From Pyrrhosoma nymphula (lineage: Eukaryota > Arthropoda > Insecta > Odonata > Coenagrionidae): DNA of 64,000 nt. The stretch lies in contig OY754339.1 of NCBI GenBank assembly GCA_963573305.1, forward strand, positions 4,945,941 to 5,009,940, given 5' to 3'. Numbering within the stretch: the stretch's first letter is position 1; each line of letters opens with the position of its first letter. The notes beneath the pieces were generated by a model. It was not told the origin of the DNA and did not search any database. It saw only the letters and a program-made list of their open reading frames with translations. This document shows, piece by piece, positions 35,301-40,589 of this stretch. The translations under genes were made by a program, and so were the position numbers.

Positions 35301-35377
35301 TCATCTACAACTCTAAATTCCAGCTCGTCAGTGCCATCGTCGTCTTCGTCGTCATCCAGTTTATGCCCAGTGGCCAT
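2246..35377 (-). CDS. PDZ-DH-PH Rho guanine nucleotide exchange factor, 13 coding exons, 3' incomplete
   Basis: The spliced product (about 724 residues visible) should activate a Rho-family GTPase by GDP release through its Dbl-homology domain. The PH domain would help membrane placement, and a PDZ domain would bind a partner's C-terminus. Exons (high to low): 35377-35230, 34800-34735, 34145-33908, 33305-33180, 32452-32137, 13071-12841, 12447-12355, 9792-9625, 7076-6975, 6768-6652, 6352-6142, 4818-4604, 2388-2246. All junction phases agree and nearly all sites are GT/AG. The N-terminus is acidic (residues 8-32 and 89-101) and there is no signal peptide or membrane segment. The combination recalls the protostome GEF called PsGEF in Drosophila, but I cannot confirm that from memory, so no symbol is given. 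The 3' end is missing: the last exon ends two bases into a codon. Confidence 0.88.
2389..4603 (-). other. GEF intron 12
   Basis: About 2.2 kb of AT-rich intron. A 17-bp direct repeat starting ttcgattacatacagta occurs at 3226-3242 and 3302-3318, bracketing an AT-rich stretch of tatata-type sequence. I see no other gene or element. Confidence 0.6.
4604..4818 (-). CDS. GEF exon 12: PH domain strand plus Ser/Thr-rich insert
   Basis: The acceptor ttttcaattccag is clear and two bases complete a split Asp codon, giving RKK-DTEFRLLLD, a typical PH strand. The remainder is a Ser/Ala/Thr-rich loop inside the PH domain. The donor is the uncertain part. The frame runs on to a stop at 4595-4597. A phase-0 exit is needed to join exon 13, and the best fit is AGA|GTATTT at 4604. 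The other exit I tested, at GTAGAG, would put a stop just inside exon 13. If the exon is not spliced here, a short isoform would end at 4595 with an incomplete PH domain. Confidence 0.75.
5435..5545 (-). repeat. SINE-like tRNA-derived copy, minus strand
   Basis: Read on the minus strand, this stretch has a B-box-like catggtttgatacctgg and ends in cgattttttcttgtggcaat. It shares the gccacaagaaaaaatcgg tail with the neighbouring plus-strand copy, so the two are related and lie head to head. It is in a GEF intron (4819-6141). Confidence 0.5.
5578..5705 (+). repeat. SINE-like tRNA-derived copy, plus strand
   Basis: The stretch begins ggctgggtagcacagtgg, which contains an RNA polymerase III A-box-like tagcacagtgg. 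A B-box-like atgcttcgattgcc follows about 40 bases later, then an A-rich tail. That spacing fits a tRNA-derived SINE head. A 154-codon open frame runs across it (5547-6011), but it is not coding in any way I recognise. Confidence 0.5.
6142..6352 (-). CDS. GEF exon 11: core of PH domain
   Basis: Acceptor ccatttcag, donor gtgagt. It encodes 70 codons plus one base (residues about 536-605): PFVLNSGGRQWIFGGDLSRV, then YWALLFTDLLLLAKV and FFNIRKK. This is the strand pattern of a Dbl-type PH domain (G-D-L, then L-F-x-D-L-L-L). The open frame seen past the donor (to 6089) is intron read-through. Confidence 0.9.
6652..6768 (-). CDS. GEF exon 10: DH-PH linker and first PH strand
   Basis: Exactly 39 codons between tccgcag and gtatga (residues about 497-535). 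The segment starts ATYREITVGGG, runs through a proline-containing linker, and ends LESRLVFTRCK, the usual entry into the PH domain. Confidence 0.88.
6975..7076 (-). CDS. GEF exon 9: DH domain helix 5-6 region
   Basis: Exactly 34 codons between tttttttag and gtatgt (residues about 463-496). It encodes HFREVLKLLQTILHHTK then YAALSKVVQEFQ. This follows directly on KPLQ of the previous exon, as in the conserved core of Dbl domains where a tyrosine/phenylalanine-x-x-L-L-x-x-I-L helix follows the KP-Q motif. A nearer tag acceptor inside the exon (7069-7070) would shift the frame, so 7076 is chosen. Confidence 0.88.
7077..8178 (-). other. GEF intron 8, left part
   Basis: AT-rich intron sequence before the hAT fragment. 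Short open frames here do not resemble known proteins. Nothing else is recognised. Confidence 0.5.
8423..8584 (+). pseudogene. CGGBP1-like zinc finger piece of hAT transposase
   Basis: The 54-codon open stretch reads LHYADDKTILCHFCN and then KDCCTKHILSEKHKAN. It has the C-x2-C ... H-x5-H layout of the single zinc finger seen in CGGBP1 and in related hAT transposases, where it binds the element's ends. It has no start codon of its own and is a decayed remnant in a GEF intron, opposite to the gene. Confidence 0.6.
9025..9150 (+). pseudogene. hAT dimerisation-domain remnant
   Basis: The 41 codons before a stop read VGLERFLSSYNTSLTNRKAN and LATLAIFSF. This matches the ER-F-S-x-Y-x-x-x-L-T-x-x-R pattern that closes CGGBP1-type hAT transposases. 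It is in a different frame from the zinc-finger piece upstream. Confidence 0.65.
9151..9624 (-). other. GEF intron 8, right part
   Basis: Intron sequence between the hAT remnant and exon 8. Nothing recognised beyond ordinary AT-rich sequence and a short pyrimidine-rich tract near 9490-9530. Confidence 0.5.
9625..9792 (-). CDS. GEF exon 8: DH domain core
   Basis: Exactly 56 codons between ttcgcag and gtaaat (residues about 407-462): VSSLSSCYGRYCSGLKQADC, then QDFLRHVMEP and LTAFIHKPLQ. The Y-x-x-Y-C-x-G pattern and the closing I-x-KPLQ are hallmarks of Dbl domains. The KPLQ motif lies next to the GTPase contact surface. Confidence 0.92.
9884..10387 (-). mobile_element. LINE fragment (jockey/RTE-like reverse transcriptase C-terminus)
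   Basis: On the minus strand the frame reads RRRIALAKEAFSNGRELMAR, then LIWSVAWHGVETWTLRKEN, the region after the polymerase core in many insect LINE proteins. Further on comes GRGRKRIGFMDLMKR, the end of the same protein. Stops and frameshifts separate the parts. A second fragment of the same tail is at 61118-61225. It lies in GEF intron 7, in the same orientation as the gene. Confidence 0.75.
10388..12354 (-). other. GEF intron 7, remainder
   Basis: About 2 kb of AT-rich intron. I saw no gene, repeat family or strong hairpin. Confidence 0.5.
12355..12447 (-). CDS. GEF exon 7: DH domain
   Basis: Exactly 31 codons between cttatgcag and gtaagt (residues about 376-406): LLSRTEDLLDQLVQDDADIL, then GNCIGKVYLKK. 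This is the helix and loop that usually read L-x-x-x-L-x-x-R-x ... I-G-x-V-(F/Y) in Dbl domains. Confidence 0.9.
12448..12840 (-). other. GEF intron 6
   Basis: A 393-base intron with no other feature seen. Confidence 0.6.
12841..13071 (-). CDS. GEF exon 6: start of DH domain
   Basis: Exactly 77 codons between tattattag and gtaaggg (residues about 299-375). A basic Gly-rich linker (SARRRGPGGL) leads into SRRRAALQLVGREQSFALAM and HQVLFQNAEE, the first helices of a Dbl domain. The acidic residue usually found at GEF helix 1 (E in T-E-x-x-Y) is represented by GREQSF. The phase-0 start fits exon 5 across the 19-kb intron. Confidence 0.9.
13072..15440 (-). other. GEF intron 5, first part
   Basis: No gene or mobile element recognised. 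Open frames near 14000-14460 do not resemble known proteins. A short tRNA-like string ggccgagtggctaaatg occurs at about 13502-13520, without the rest of a tRNA. Confidence 0.5.
15441..15531. repeat. Hairpin (foldback) with 41-bp arms
   Basis: Arms 15441-15481 and 15491-15531 are inverted copies with a few mismatches. The loop is about 9 bases, and the inner half of the stem (ccacatagatg / catctatgtgg) is perfect. It looks like a very short foldback element. Confidence 0.8.
15615..16020 (+). mobile_element. Penelope-like element remnant (endonuclease end and tail)
   Basis: The frame 15595-15807 carries SLIAEHLIGEGH and LEDNGRRLDALEQWAI. This is the same C-terminal pattern as the intact endonuclease at the right edge of the window (IENNGRRLDALESLEI). 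It is followed by a non-coding tail with ccgaggatga (15961) and gaaacgggt (15983), which correspond in place to the ribozyme-like motif of the intact copies. The tail is eroded. Confidence 0.7.
16021..16857. other. Intron sequence, nothing recognised
   Basis: AT-rich sequence in GEF intron 5 with no gene or element that I can support. Confidence 0.5.
16862..16989. repeat. Foldback element with 53-bp arms
   Basis: The left arm 16862-16914 and right arm 16937-16989 are inverted copies. The outer part (ttttccacact / agtgtggaaaa) is perfect, and a small inner hairpin aggcatcttgcct fills the loop. The right arm carries gaaaccggtc (16942-16951), a string that recurs at 53914 and 54233. Confidence 0.8.
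17055..17598. mobile_element. MITE with ~112-bp terminal inverted repeats and TA flanks
   Basis: The left repeat (17055-17168) starts cagggtgtgtcaggagg. The right repeat (17485-17598) is its inverted copy, ending cctgacacaccct plus tca. Both ends abut TA (17053-17054 and 17599-17600), as expected for a Tc1/mariner-type non-autonomous element. The roughly 315-base centre has no coding sequence that I recognise. Confidence 0.75.
17631..17679. repeat. Perfect 23-bp palindrome with 3-base spacer
   Basis: Arms gaaggggatagaatttaatg+caa (17631-17653) and its exact complement (17657-17679) flank three bases. It lies just outside the TA-flanked MITE. Confidence 0.9.
17680..20396. other. Intron sequence, nothing recognised
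   Basis: About 2.7 kb of GEF intron 5. Several open frames on both strands (18357-19019 minus, 19355-20105 plus) show no family motifs and are treated as chance. Confidence 0.45.
20397..20404. repeat. Left 8-bp target-site duplication of the hAT-like nest
   Basis: The string ttgtaaac lies directly before the catagttggga terminus and is repeated at 28479-28486 directly after the opposite terminus. Confidence 0.6.
20664..20735 (+). repeat. BEL leader fragment upstream of the left LTR
   Basis: This stretch (cgtgttccctcgtctggga, then gcggtcactccactc) is a diverged copy of sequence at about 28100-28165, which lies downstream of the right LTR. The order leader-LTR-body-LTR-leader suggests what is left of a tandem array. 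Confidence 0.5.
20806..21050 (+). repeat. Left LTR of BEL/Pao element, 3' part lost
   Basis: It starts TGTTTGCGCCGATGCG and aligns with 27602 onward through tgcattcgaatctccctcct, ggagggtggggtgt and cccgagtgttattgg to cctgatcgggga. After that the two copies part. The left copy lacks the polyadenylation-signal half and any primer-binding site, so it could not start a new transcription cycle. Confidence 0.75.
21269..21714 (+). pseudogene. BEL/Pao gag remnant with zinc knuckle
   Basis: A frame with CPLCELPHSLVKCPKYIEK stops at 21376. In the next frame CFNCLKPGHWAPRC (21415-21460) gives the C-x2-C-x4-H-x4-C knuckle, followed by a second C-x2-C...H...H cluster (CCNICKRYHNITLH). Two clusters of this form sit at the gag-protease border in BEL/Pao elements. 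The 5' part of gag is missing because the left LTR is fused close to it. Confidence 0.8.
21690..25040 (+). pseudogene. BEL/Pao pol remnant: protease, RT, RNase H, integrase
   Basis: The pieces occur in canonical order across several frames. The protease box reads MIDSDSQVSAIS, with the usual DSG changed to DSD. The reverse transcriptase has LNDLLMTGPKLQKDIF, ADIVKMYRQI and the catalytic YVDD (near 22618). The RNase H has FFDASEAGYGAVVYL and ENPADCISRG. The integrase has HPILLPRC...HYH, a C-x2-C, GVDYGGPF and PHFGGLWEA. It ends with VKVGDLVLLRD. At least six frame breaks or stops make it inactive. The last part of pol continues beyond the LINE insertion at 27118. Confidence 0.9.
25045..27117 (-). 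mobile_element. 5'-truncated jockey-type LINE inserted in the BEL element
   Basis: On the minus strand it encodes a reverse transcriptase and closes with a short aatca-type simple repeat (25060-25080 on the plus strand: tttgatttgattt). The endonuclease half is absent; the 5' end near 27117 starts just before the region upstream of the RT. It lies between the integrase end of the BEL pol and the BEL RPVMKLVPLP tail. I could not define a target duplication by eye. Confidence 0.85.
25504..26661 (-). pseudogene. LINE reverse transcriptase, 385-codon frame
   Basis: The open frame carries, in order, WKTALVTPILKSG, NYRPISILPILSILFE, DFAKAFDSVNH, LSGVPQGSVLGPLLF and ILLDADDCKIF, the standard jockey-type RT blocks. 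The catalytic box, normally F/Y-A-D-D, reads D-A-D-D. A frameshift near 25510 moves the C-terminal part into the frame 25191-25523 (FKLRYMVSTDPLKYS). A stop at about 26757 separates the upstream part (27026-26757, with MITNPKGFWSLFNSRRK). The enzyme is therefore dead. Confidence 0.9.
27118..27250 (+). pseudogene. End of BEL/Pao pol, beyond the LINE
   Basis: The frame reads PDSKGVIRVVDLETSWGTL then RPVMKLVPLP, the standard closing motif of BEL/Pao polyproteins (G-x-x-R-V-V ... RPV-x-KL-x-x-LP). It shows that the LINE interrupts a once continuous pol. Confidence 0.8.
27251..27601 (+). other. BEL 3' untranslated region
   Basis: Non-coding sequence between the end of pol and the right LTR, ending in the purine-rich cacggggggcggga, a plausible polypurine tract directly before TGTTTGCG. 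Confidence 0.5.
27602..28002 (+). repeat. Right LTR of BEL/Pao element
   Basis: It begins TGTTTGCGCC and ends CA (cgttaaccgtca), the TG...CA form of LTRs. A polyadenylation signal aataaa lies at about 27975. Compared with the left LTR it has a 38-base gain made of a 30-bp palindrome and one extra copy of its 8-base flank. Confidence 0.75.
27775..27804. mobile_element. 30-bp palindromic insertion with 8-bp duplication
   Basis: The insert runs catggtactaa ... ttagtaccatg and is a palindrome except for one pair. It is flanked by tcccgagt at 27767-27774 and again at 27805-27812. The left LTR has a single tcccgagt and no insert (near 21004-21012), so the gain is directly visible. Confidence 0.8.
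28003..28165 (+). repeat. BEL leader fragment after the right LTR
   Basis: The LTR is followed by ttttttggtgaccccc, which resembles an LTR-retrotransposon primer-binding region, and then by sequence matching 20664-20735. A downstream LTR should not be followed by leader unless it was shared with a tandem neighbour. Confidence 0.5.
28479..28486. repeat. Right 8-bp target-site duplication of the hAT-like nest
   Basis: ttgtaaac, identical to 20397-20404. Confidence 0.6.
28487..28849. other. Intron sequence, nothing recognised
   Basis: No gene or element that I can support. Confidence 0.4.
28850..29350 (+). repeat. Unclassified interspersed repeat, copy 1
   Basis: About 480-500 bases align, with many substitutions and small gaps, to 39870-40345 in the same orientation. 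Shared blocks include gaccacatttca, aaatcaccata-like, gttagcaac-attat, gcgtttag-agaaaatc, aaatcgg-agcatgcc and tctgttcataaac. It has no coding content or terminal repeats that I can see. Confidence 0.75.
29351..32136 (-). other. GEF intron 5, last part
   Basis: AT-rich intron with a short (att)n run near 29908-29925. Open frames at 30629-31776 show no family motifs. No element recognised. Confidence 0.5.
32137..32452 (-). CDS. GEF exon 5: last PDZ strand and disordered linker
   Basis: Acceptor taatttcag; 105 codons after the split Arg (residues about 194-298). SYRDHLTLEVYRR is the closing helix-to-strand segment of the PDZ domain. The rest is Ser/Gly/Arg-rich and probably disordered, with RRRPRRLQLPQQVTFNAE at the end. 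The donor is GAG|GTTGGT, weaker than the others. The phase fits exon 6 exactly, but a further exon inside the 19-kb intron cannot be excluded. Confidence 0.85.
33180..33305 (-). CDS. GEF exon 4: PDZ domain core
   Basis: Acceptor ttttctttag, donor gtaagata. The segment (residues about 151-192) reads VERVESGLPADKAGLRAGDL, then VIFVGEKNVV and DEILTLI. The S-G-L-P-A-x-x-A-G-L-x-x-G-D-x-(I/V) core is diagnostic of a PDZ domain. Arg codons are split at both ends. Confidence 0.93.
33908..34145 (-). CDS. GEF exon 3: acidic stretch and start of PDZ
   Basis: Acceptor cccaacag, donor gtagtca. The segment (residues about 72-150) contains an acidic run (EGEGDEDEEEGEG), a basic proline-containing run (KLPPRKGPSPKGR) and TRRLIKPPGGTGYGFSVAW. 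The GYGFSV serves as the PDZ carboxylate-binding loop (x-Gly-Phe form). Confidence 0.88.
34735..34800 (-). CDS. GEF exon 2: short N-terminal exon
   Basis: A 66-base exon between cttttacag and gtactt. It encodes A-MEIGKASTSRDAGAVASTSAS (given in parts; residues about 50-71), low-complexity and probably disordered. It is accepted because its phases (1 in, 1 out) fit both neighbours exactly. It is too short to stand out as an open frame. Confidence 0.8.
35230..35377 (-). CDS. GEF exon 1 (coding): acidic N-terminus
   Basis: The start ATG is at 35377-35375, giving MATGHKLDDDEDDDGTDELE and ending DTNGY plus one base before gtaagtgtc. The exon itself begins at 35394 after taatttcag, so an upstream 5' exon exists. 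The 17 bases before the ATG contain no in-frame stop, so translation could start further upstream in that unseen exon. Confidence 0.8.
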
Positions 35378-36271
35378 GCTTGATGATGGACACACTGAAA
35401 TTAAGACGAGAATTCCATTTGGTTAGTTTTCTCAAGTTTTTCAAGGGAAGGTGTTTCAAATTGATAAATTTTTCTGACAAACTATGCACACAAATTTGTT
35501 CACGAGGAAATCCTTTTCCACAATAAAGCATAAAAAAGATTTGCTATATTTTTTTTCTTTAAGTCATTATAGGCTTCAATTTCCTGAAGAGATGGAGGAC
35601 GAACTGTTTGCTGCTAGGGAGGAGGATTAAATTAAGCACCAACAAGGATGTCGGCGGTGGGATACCCTGGTGATCCAGGAGTAGCACGAGACTATTAGAT
35701 TTATTTAAGGAAATTCAACGGAGAACTGTGTGTGTCAAAACAAATAATCTTCTCACTTGTACTGTTTGAAAGATATTGCTTCCACTAATGGACGTCCATT
35801 ATAGCTATTAAGAAACAAGATGGAGGAGGTACAAAATATGATTCGACGATTATATTTTTTAATTTACACTTTTTACGGCATTATGAGCCAACTTCAGCGC
35901 CAATTTTATTGAACTCACGCATGTCGACTTCAGTCCAAGCAGTTATTCGCTTTTTAAGTCGAATTCGTACCTAGTTCATGACTACATATACAACTCACTG
36001 GGAGTACTTGCTTCTAAAACAGATTTCGTGAAAATGGAATTTATATAAGATAGATAAATACTGTGTGTGACCATGTTTCACCAACTCTCGCATTGAGCAC
36101 CATGTAAATTCAAGTTCAATTCTCGAAAAAAAGAACAAGGGAAGATCTTGTTTTGTTTTTCTCACGAAATAGACGACACGTTTGTCTACAAGTCGCCAGG
36201 GTCTGAATCTTAGAGTATATAGTTCAACAGAGGCGGCGTGACGAATTTCAGGTGAAGCCACGCTGAAAGTT
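35378..36271 (-). other. 5' untranslated exon piece and upstream intron/flank of the GEF gene
   Basis: Positions 35378-35394 are the untranslated start of the first coding exon. Beyond it I see no second exon that can be proven; an 88-codon minus frame at 35995-36261 has no family motif. Confidence 0.4.
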
Positions 36272-36293
36272 GTCCGCCATATTGAGTGACCGT
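36251..36293 (-). promoter_or_regulatory. Candidate promoter element with YY1/Pho-like motif; arm of a 2-kb inverted repeat
   Basis: On the minus strand the stretch reads acggtcactcaatatggcgg then ac. It contains aatatggcgg, close to the YY1/Pho-type AA-ATGGCGG motif often found just downstream of transcription starts. It is about 900 bases upstream of the first coding exon. The same 22 bases occur in inverted orientation at 38246-38267. Promoter function is inferred from motif and position only. Confidence 0.35.
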
Positions 36294-37311
36294 AAGAACA
36301 CTGATTTCCGTAAGAGATCGTGAGACGGGAAGACTATTCTGAAGACGAGTTCTCTACTCCTAGGGGTTCTATTGTCCTTTCCTTCTGTTGTTTTATATTT
36401 AGCAATAAAATTATCCCTCCCTCAAATACTGGCAGGTATAATTATTAACTCAAATGACAGTTGTGAATGATGCCAGCAGCAGGCCTACAAGAACTACGGT
36501 TATTGATTGGGGACAAAACTCGATACTAATTATTTGTTTTTCATCAGCATTGTCAATGAAACATTAGGGTCTAATGTTTTCACAAATTAGCTACTCCTAT
36601 AAATCACCGAGAACTCAGAAATGAGACACATTCGAGGCTATTCAAGCCACCAACAATTTTGCTCTTAATTGTGAGGTCTTAAAGGGGTATAGTCTTTTAT
36701 GGTGAATAATTTTGAATTTCAGTAATAGTTCAGTTTCAATTTGAGTAATCCACAGAGTTCCACGATCCATTTACATTCAGGTTCTCTCATTAAGAAGCCA
36801 ATAAAATAATTAATTGCCTTACCTAATGTTAATATAGATGAGACTATTAAATGAAACATTCTCTGACTTTCATCACAACCTACCTCTAACCGGTAGATTA
36901 CTGTAATGATGATGATGATTAAATGAAATATCTACATAGATTTGAAATATAAATTTGACCTTCTTTGTAACAGGTATTCGAAGTGGATTTCAATCTCATA
37001 TGTAAATCAATGTAGAACAGTTAATATTAATTCAATTATAGATACATTTTATGGTGGGAAATATTGCAAAATTAAATTTCAATATAGATTACCATGATAT
37101 TAATGATTCATCAAGTCATTGCAACTCATGCTTCCCATTTCCATTTTACTGAATAAATACCACAAAGATAAGTTACTATACCTACTTAAGAATGTGTGTG
37201 GCCATTAACAAAGTTCTGGTTGCTTTAAAAATAATACTATAAATAAATAATACCCATATAAAGTAGTTAAGGTAGCGGAGCAAATCGGACATTGCACAAC
37301 AATCTTTCATC
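36294..37311. other. Gene-free stretch
   Basis: AT-rich sequence with a short (gat)n run near 36907. Nothing else recognised. Confidence 0.5.
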
Positions 37312-37312
37312 A

Positions 37313-37527
37313 AGGCCGTTTTACACGATGAAAGATTTTGCACAAACTTATGTACGTGAGATTGTACGTTTGTCTCAACGAAATTAGAATAGGTTCTATT
37401 TCCCGTGCAGGCAGTGAGACATTCGCACAAGCGTTCATGCAATTTTCCGCTTTACACGATACATTTTGCCTCATGCAAGAGTTCACGGAAGAGTTTGTAC
37501 AAACTAATGTACCGAGTAAAACGGCCT
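37313..37527. mobile_element. 215-bp MITE with TCA duplication
   Basis: The left end aggccgttttac and the inverted right end gtaaaacggcct flank 215 bases. TCA precedes the left end and follows the right end, a 3-bp duplication compatible with a PIF/Harbinger-like element. Subterminal inverted similarity continues inward (gcacaaacttatgta against tacaaactaatgta). No coding sequence. Confidence 0.65.
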
Positions 37528-38245
37528 TCAGACTTTGAAAGCAAACTTTTAGCATACTTCCATGCACTCTGGGAGCTGATTGATAATAAAGGGATACTTT
37601 GTGACTTCCAAAATATTATAAAGGCACGACAAGTTTCGAATATTCAGCCATTTTCAATGTCATTTTACCAAGCCAAAAGTCCATTGTATACTGAACCTTT
37701 GATTTCAAATACAGAGCTCTTCAACGACAAACGGAATAGCCATTGGAATGGGAATTCTATGCGCATAACGAGGCGTCAGTGACCCTATTATGATTTATAA
37801 ATCATCACTCACTATCGTTTATTGCTTTTGTTTACTTTTTAGCTGTCCAAAACGACGAAAGTCTTACGTAAGTCTGCCTCTTTTGCCAATTAATAGGTAG
37901 AGCTAACTAATAAGCCGTACTTTACGCATTTTTCCCTAACGGCCAGTAAATTTTATATTAAAAAACATTTGCATTAATTATTATTTTATATATATTTCCT
38001 TAACTTTTCAGGTGTCTCATTATTTTTTTATTTGGGAGACACTAAACACATACCATCAAGAGCAGACGACATGCTTTTCATTGCTCCTACCTGCCGGTTT
38101 CTTCATAAGATCCACTGGAGGAGTTGACAATATATTCTGTATTATCTGCCTAACCGATACTATCCCTATTTCTCATAATTCAACATTTTAGGAACAAAAA
38201 AGGTGTAAATATCTAAGTTTACGCCTATTCCGCTAATAGTATATC
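37528..38245. other. Gene-free stretch
   Basis: AT-rich sequence; nothing recognised. Confidence 0.5.
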
Positions 38246-38289
38246 ACGGTCACTCAATATGGCGGACGGTTACGCCAACCCGGCTTCAC
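38246..38289 (+). repeat. Second arm of the 22-bp inverted repeat
   Basis: A 22-base exact inverted copy of 36272-36293 followed, after an unrelated 13-14 bases, by ggcttcacc, the inverse of ggtgaagcc at 36251-36259. The two arms therefore share two blocks in the same order. Confidence 0.7.
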
Positions 38290-39480
38290 CTTCGCTTACG
38301 GCCGAGTATAGGCAGCGCCACCTCTGGTACCTTAATAACTCTATGGTCTGAATGAAGTGACATTTTAGTGGTTTTAAGATGGAACCACCTAAATATACCG
38401 GCAGTGCACACCACGGTGAAGTCGTATTGGCGACATCATGATATTGACGTAGTCGCTGCGACAAAATCGATTTGAATGAATCACGCGAACATGAACATAG
38501 TTATTTTATTTAGTTACTCTCACGTATTTACTCGTTTAAGTCCTCTTGCCTACAAGACTTCACGCAGGCAATGCTTGGGAGCGTGACCCCATAAAAATAC
38601 GAGCGCGTAAACACTGAATTCGGTCCACCACTAAGAGAGATCCGTGGAGTTGCAAAAATAAATCCGGGGGGGCGATGAAGGGACTCGTTGGCGGGAGAAT
38701 GCTCCCTCCTGCCCCCCCGGAAAGCGTGTTGGGGGGGGGGGGGGAGACGCTCAATATTTCCCCGGAAGACCCCCCCCTTCCATACAATCCCCTAACGGTT
38801 CGCTCTTTTTGAGAGAAACGGGAAAAAGAAGAAGAAATAAAGAGGAATGCGAGATGGAGGTGCAGAGAGAAAAAAAGAGAGATAGCAAATGCGTGGGAAA
38901 AAGGGGAAATGGAAAGAAAGGATGTAACTAAGCTCGCACGATATTTAAACTTCAGAATCGCATCGCATACAGGTCATAAGTGGAATAAATGAATTTTGCA
39001 CCACCAATCCAGTTGCACCAGATATTCTAGATTAAAATTGGGGTAGAGCATGTTTAATTTTCTGCACAATTTGTTTAAGTGCTTTTATCACATAGTATAT
39101 AAAAAGATCTATTCCTATACCTCGGATACTATGAATTTGAAAAAAAATAAATCATAATTTTATCGGCAACGACAACTGATCCGGAGGCGTCATTACCTTA
39201 ATTTGCTTTGGAGACTAAAATATAAAAAAATAACAAATTTTAATAGAGAGAATACATTATAATATAAACCACTTTTGAATCGGATAACTACCATTAAAGG
39301 AAAAGCGAAAGGGAGCTTTAACTATCGATGATATCTCAAGATTTCTACTGCATGAGTCAAGTCAGGTACATTACACTCAGCGTCCCATTTAGCAACAAAA
39401 AACCCTGCAGAAAACATCATAGGAATGTCGCATAACGTATAAGACCGCATTCGAATCGCTTATTGAAATACTTTTCTCAA
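38290..39480. other. Gene-free stretch with G-run
   Basis: Contains a G-run of about 14 near 38730-38743 with several C-runs nearby, and a purine-rich tract near 38815-38925. No gene recognised. Confidence 0.5.
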
Positions 39481-39625
39481 AGTATACGTATTGGATATCG
39501 CACATCACGTGACATCCCACAATGCCGAAGCGCGATGCATCGCATAGCTCGGCGGATCAACATCGCCATGCGATAGAATATCGAGATAGTCGCGATCGAC
39601 GCATCGCAATATCGCACAGGCTCGG
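39481..39625. repeat. Cluster of short gcgat/atcgc palindromes
   Basis: The stretch has a perfect 12-base palindrome gcgatgcatcgc (39531-39542) and many further atcgc/gcgat copies in both orientations, as in subterminal regions of some DNA transposons. No matching partner end was found. Confidence 0.45.
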
Positions 39626-39869
39626 ATACAACTTGTAAATGCGCGGGAGCGAGGAGTTTGAATGGGGAACTCTTCGTGGCATGGGCGGAGGAGGAGGGAG
39701 AAGTACGTGAGGCGGAGAAAGAGCTCCAAGGGTGAGAAAGAAAGGACAAGAAGGGCTCGCCATCGTGAGGAGGCCAGGCGAGATGAGAAGGGGCGGAGAG
39801 GGGTTTCCCCTCATGAGCGATGAGTCGTTGCTAAAACTAAAGTCAAGTTTCGAAAAAGAGTCAAGCATC

Positions 39870-40345
39870 TAAAACAAATTCTCGGACCACATTTCACTCA
39901 CGAACCTACATCTGCTTATACGGTGGAAATCACCATACATACATTAATGTAAATAATGCAAGAATTATTCTTAAAATATTTCCCATTTATTAAAGCATTG
40001 GTATGACTTCAATTATTGGCGCGGAATTCGAAATTTAAGCAAAAAATCATAAGTGAATAGGCTATTTTTTACTCGGCATAGTACCTTAATAATTGTTAGC
40101 AACCATTATTATAATATGAAACGTAATATTTTGCGTTTAGCAGAAAATCCGTTCATATGAAATCGAATTATTACAAAATATGTGTCTTGAGCCAAAAGGA
40201 TACGTGCTAAAATAGTAAAAATTGAGCTGCCGAGAAACCAAATCGGTAGCATGCCGTTTTTTTCACTTTTATCGATAGATGTTACTAATAAGGACACGTT
40301 TGCAAGTTTCACGCAAGTCTGTTCATAAACAAAAATCGCTCCGAC
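39870..40345 (+). repeat. Unclassified interspersed repeat, copy 2
   Basis: Diverged direct copy of 28850-29350; see that entry for shared blocks. The open frames inside do not match between copies, so it is probably non-coding. Confidence 0.75.
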
Positions 40346-40589
40346 CACCTTAACGGGAAAGGGAGGGAAGATGTAGAATTGACGGAGGATGGGCAGCATG
40401 TGGGGAGGAACGGCACGAACAAATGAGTCCGACAGCGACGAAGAATATCCACTCACTCTGGATACACCCTCGTTCGCGAGCTCACCTTCGACGAGTCACA
40501 GCAAAATGCATGGGAGGATGGAAGCCACCTATTGCGACTCACACCAAGCTGACTCAAGGTTCTGCGGTCAAACATTTCTCCAATGTATT

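Noticed and set aside
35995..36261. 88-codon minus-strand frame upstream of the GEF start as an N-terminal exon
   Set aside because: No recognisable sequence and no clear donor that would join exon 1 in frame.
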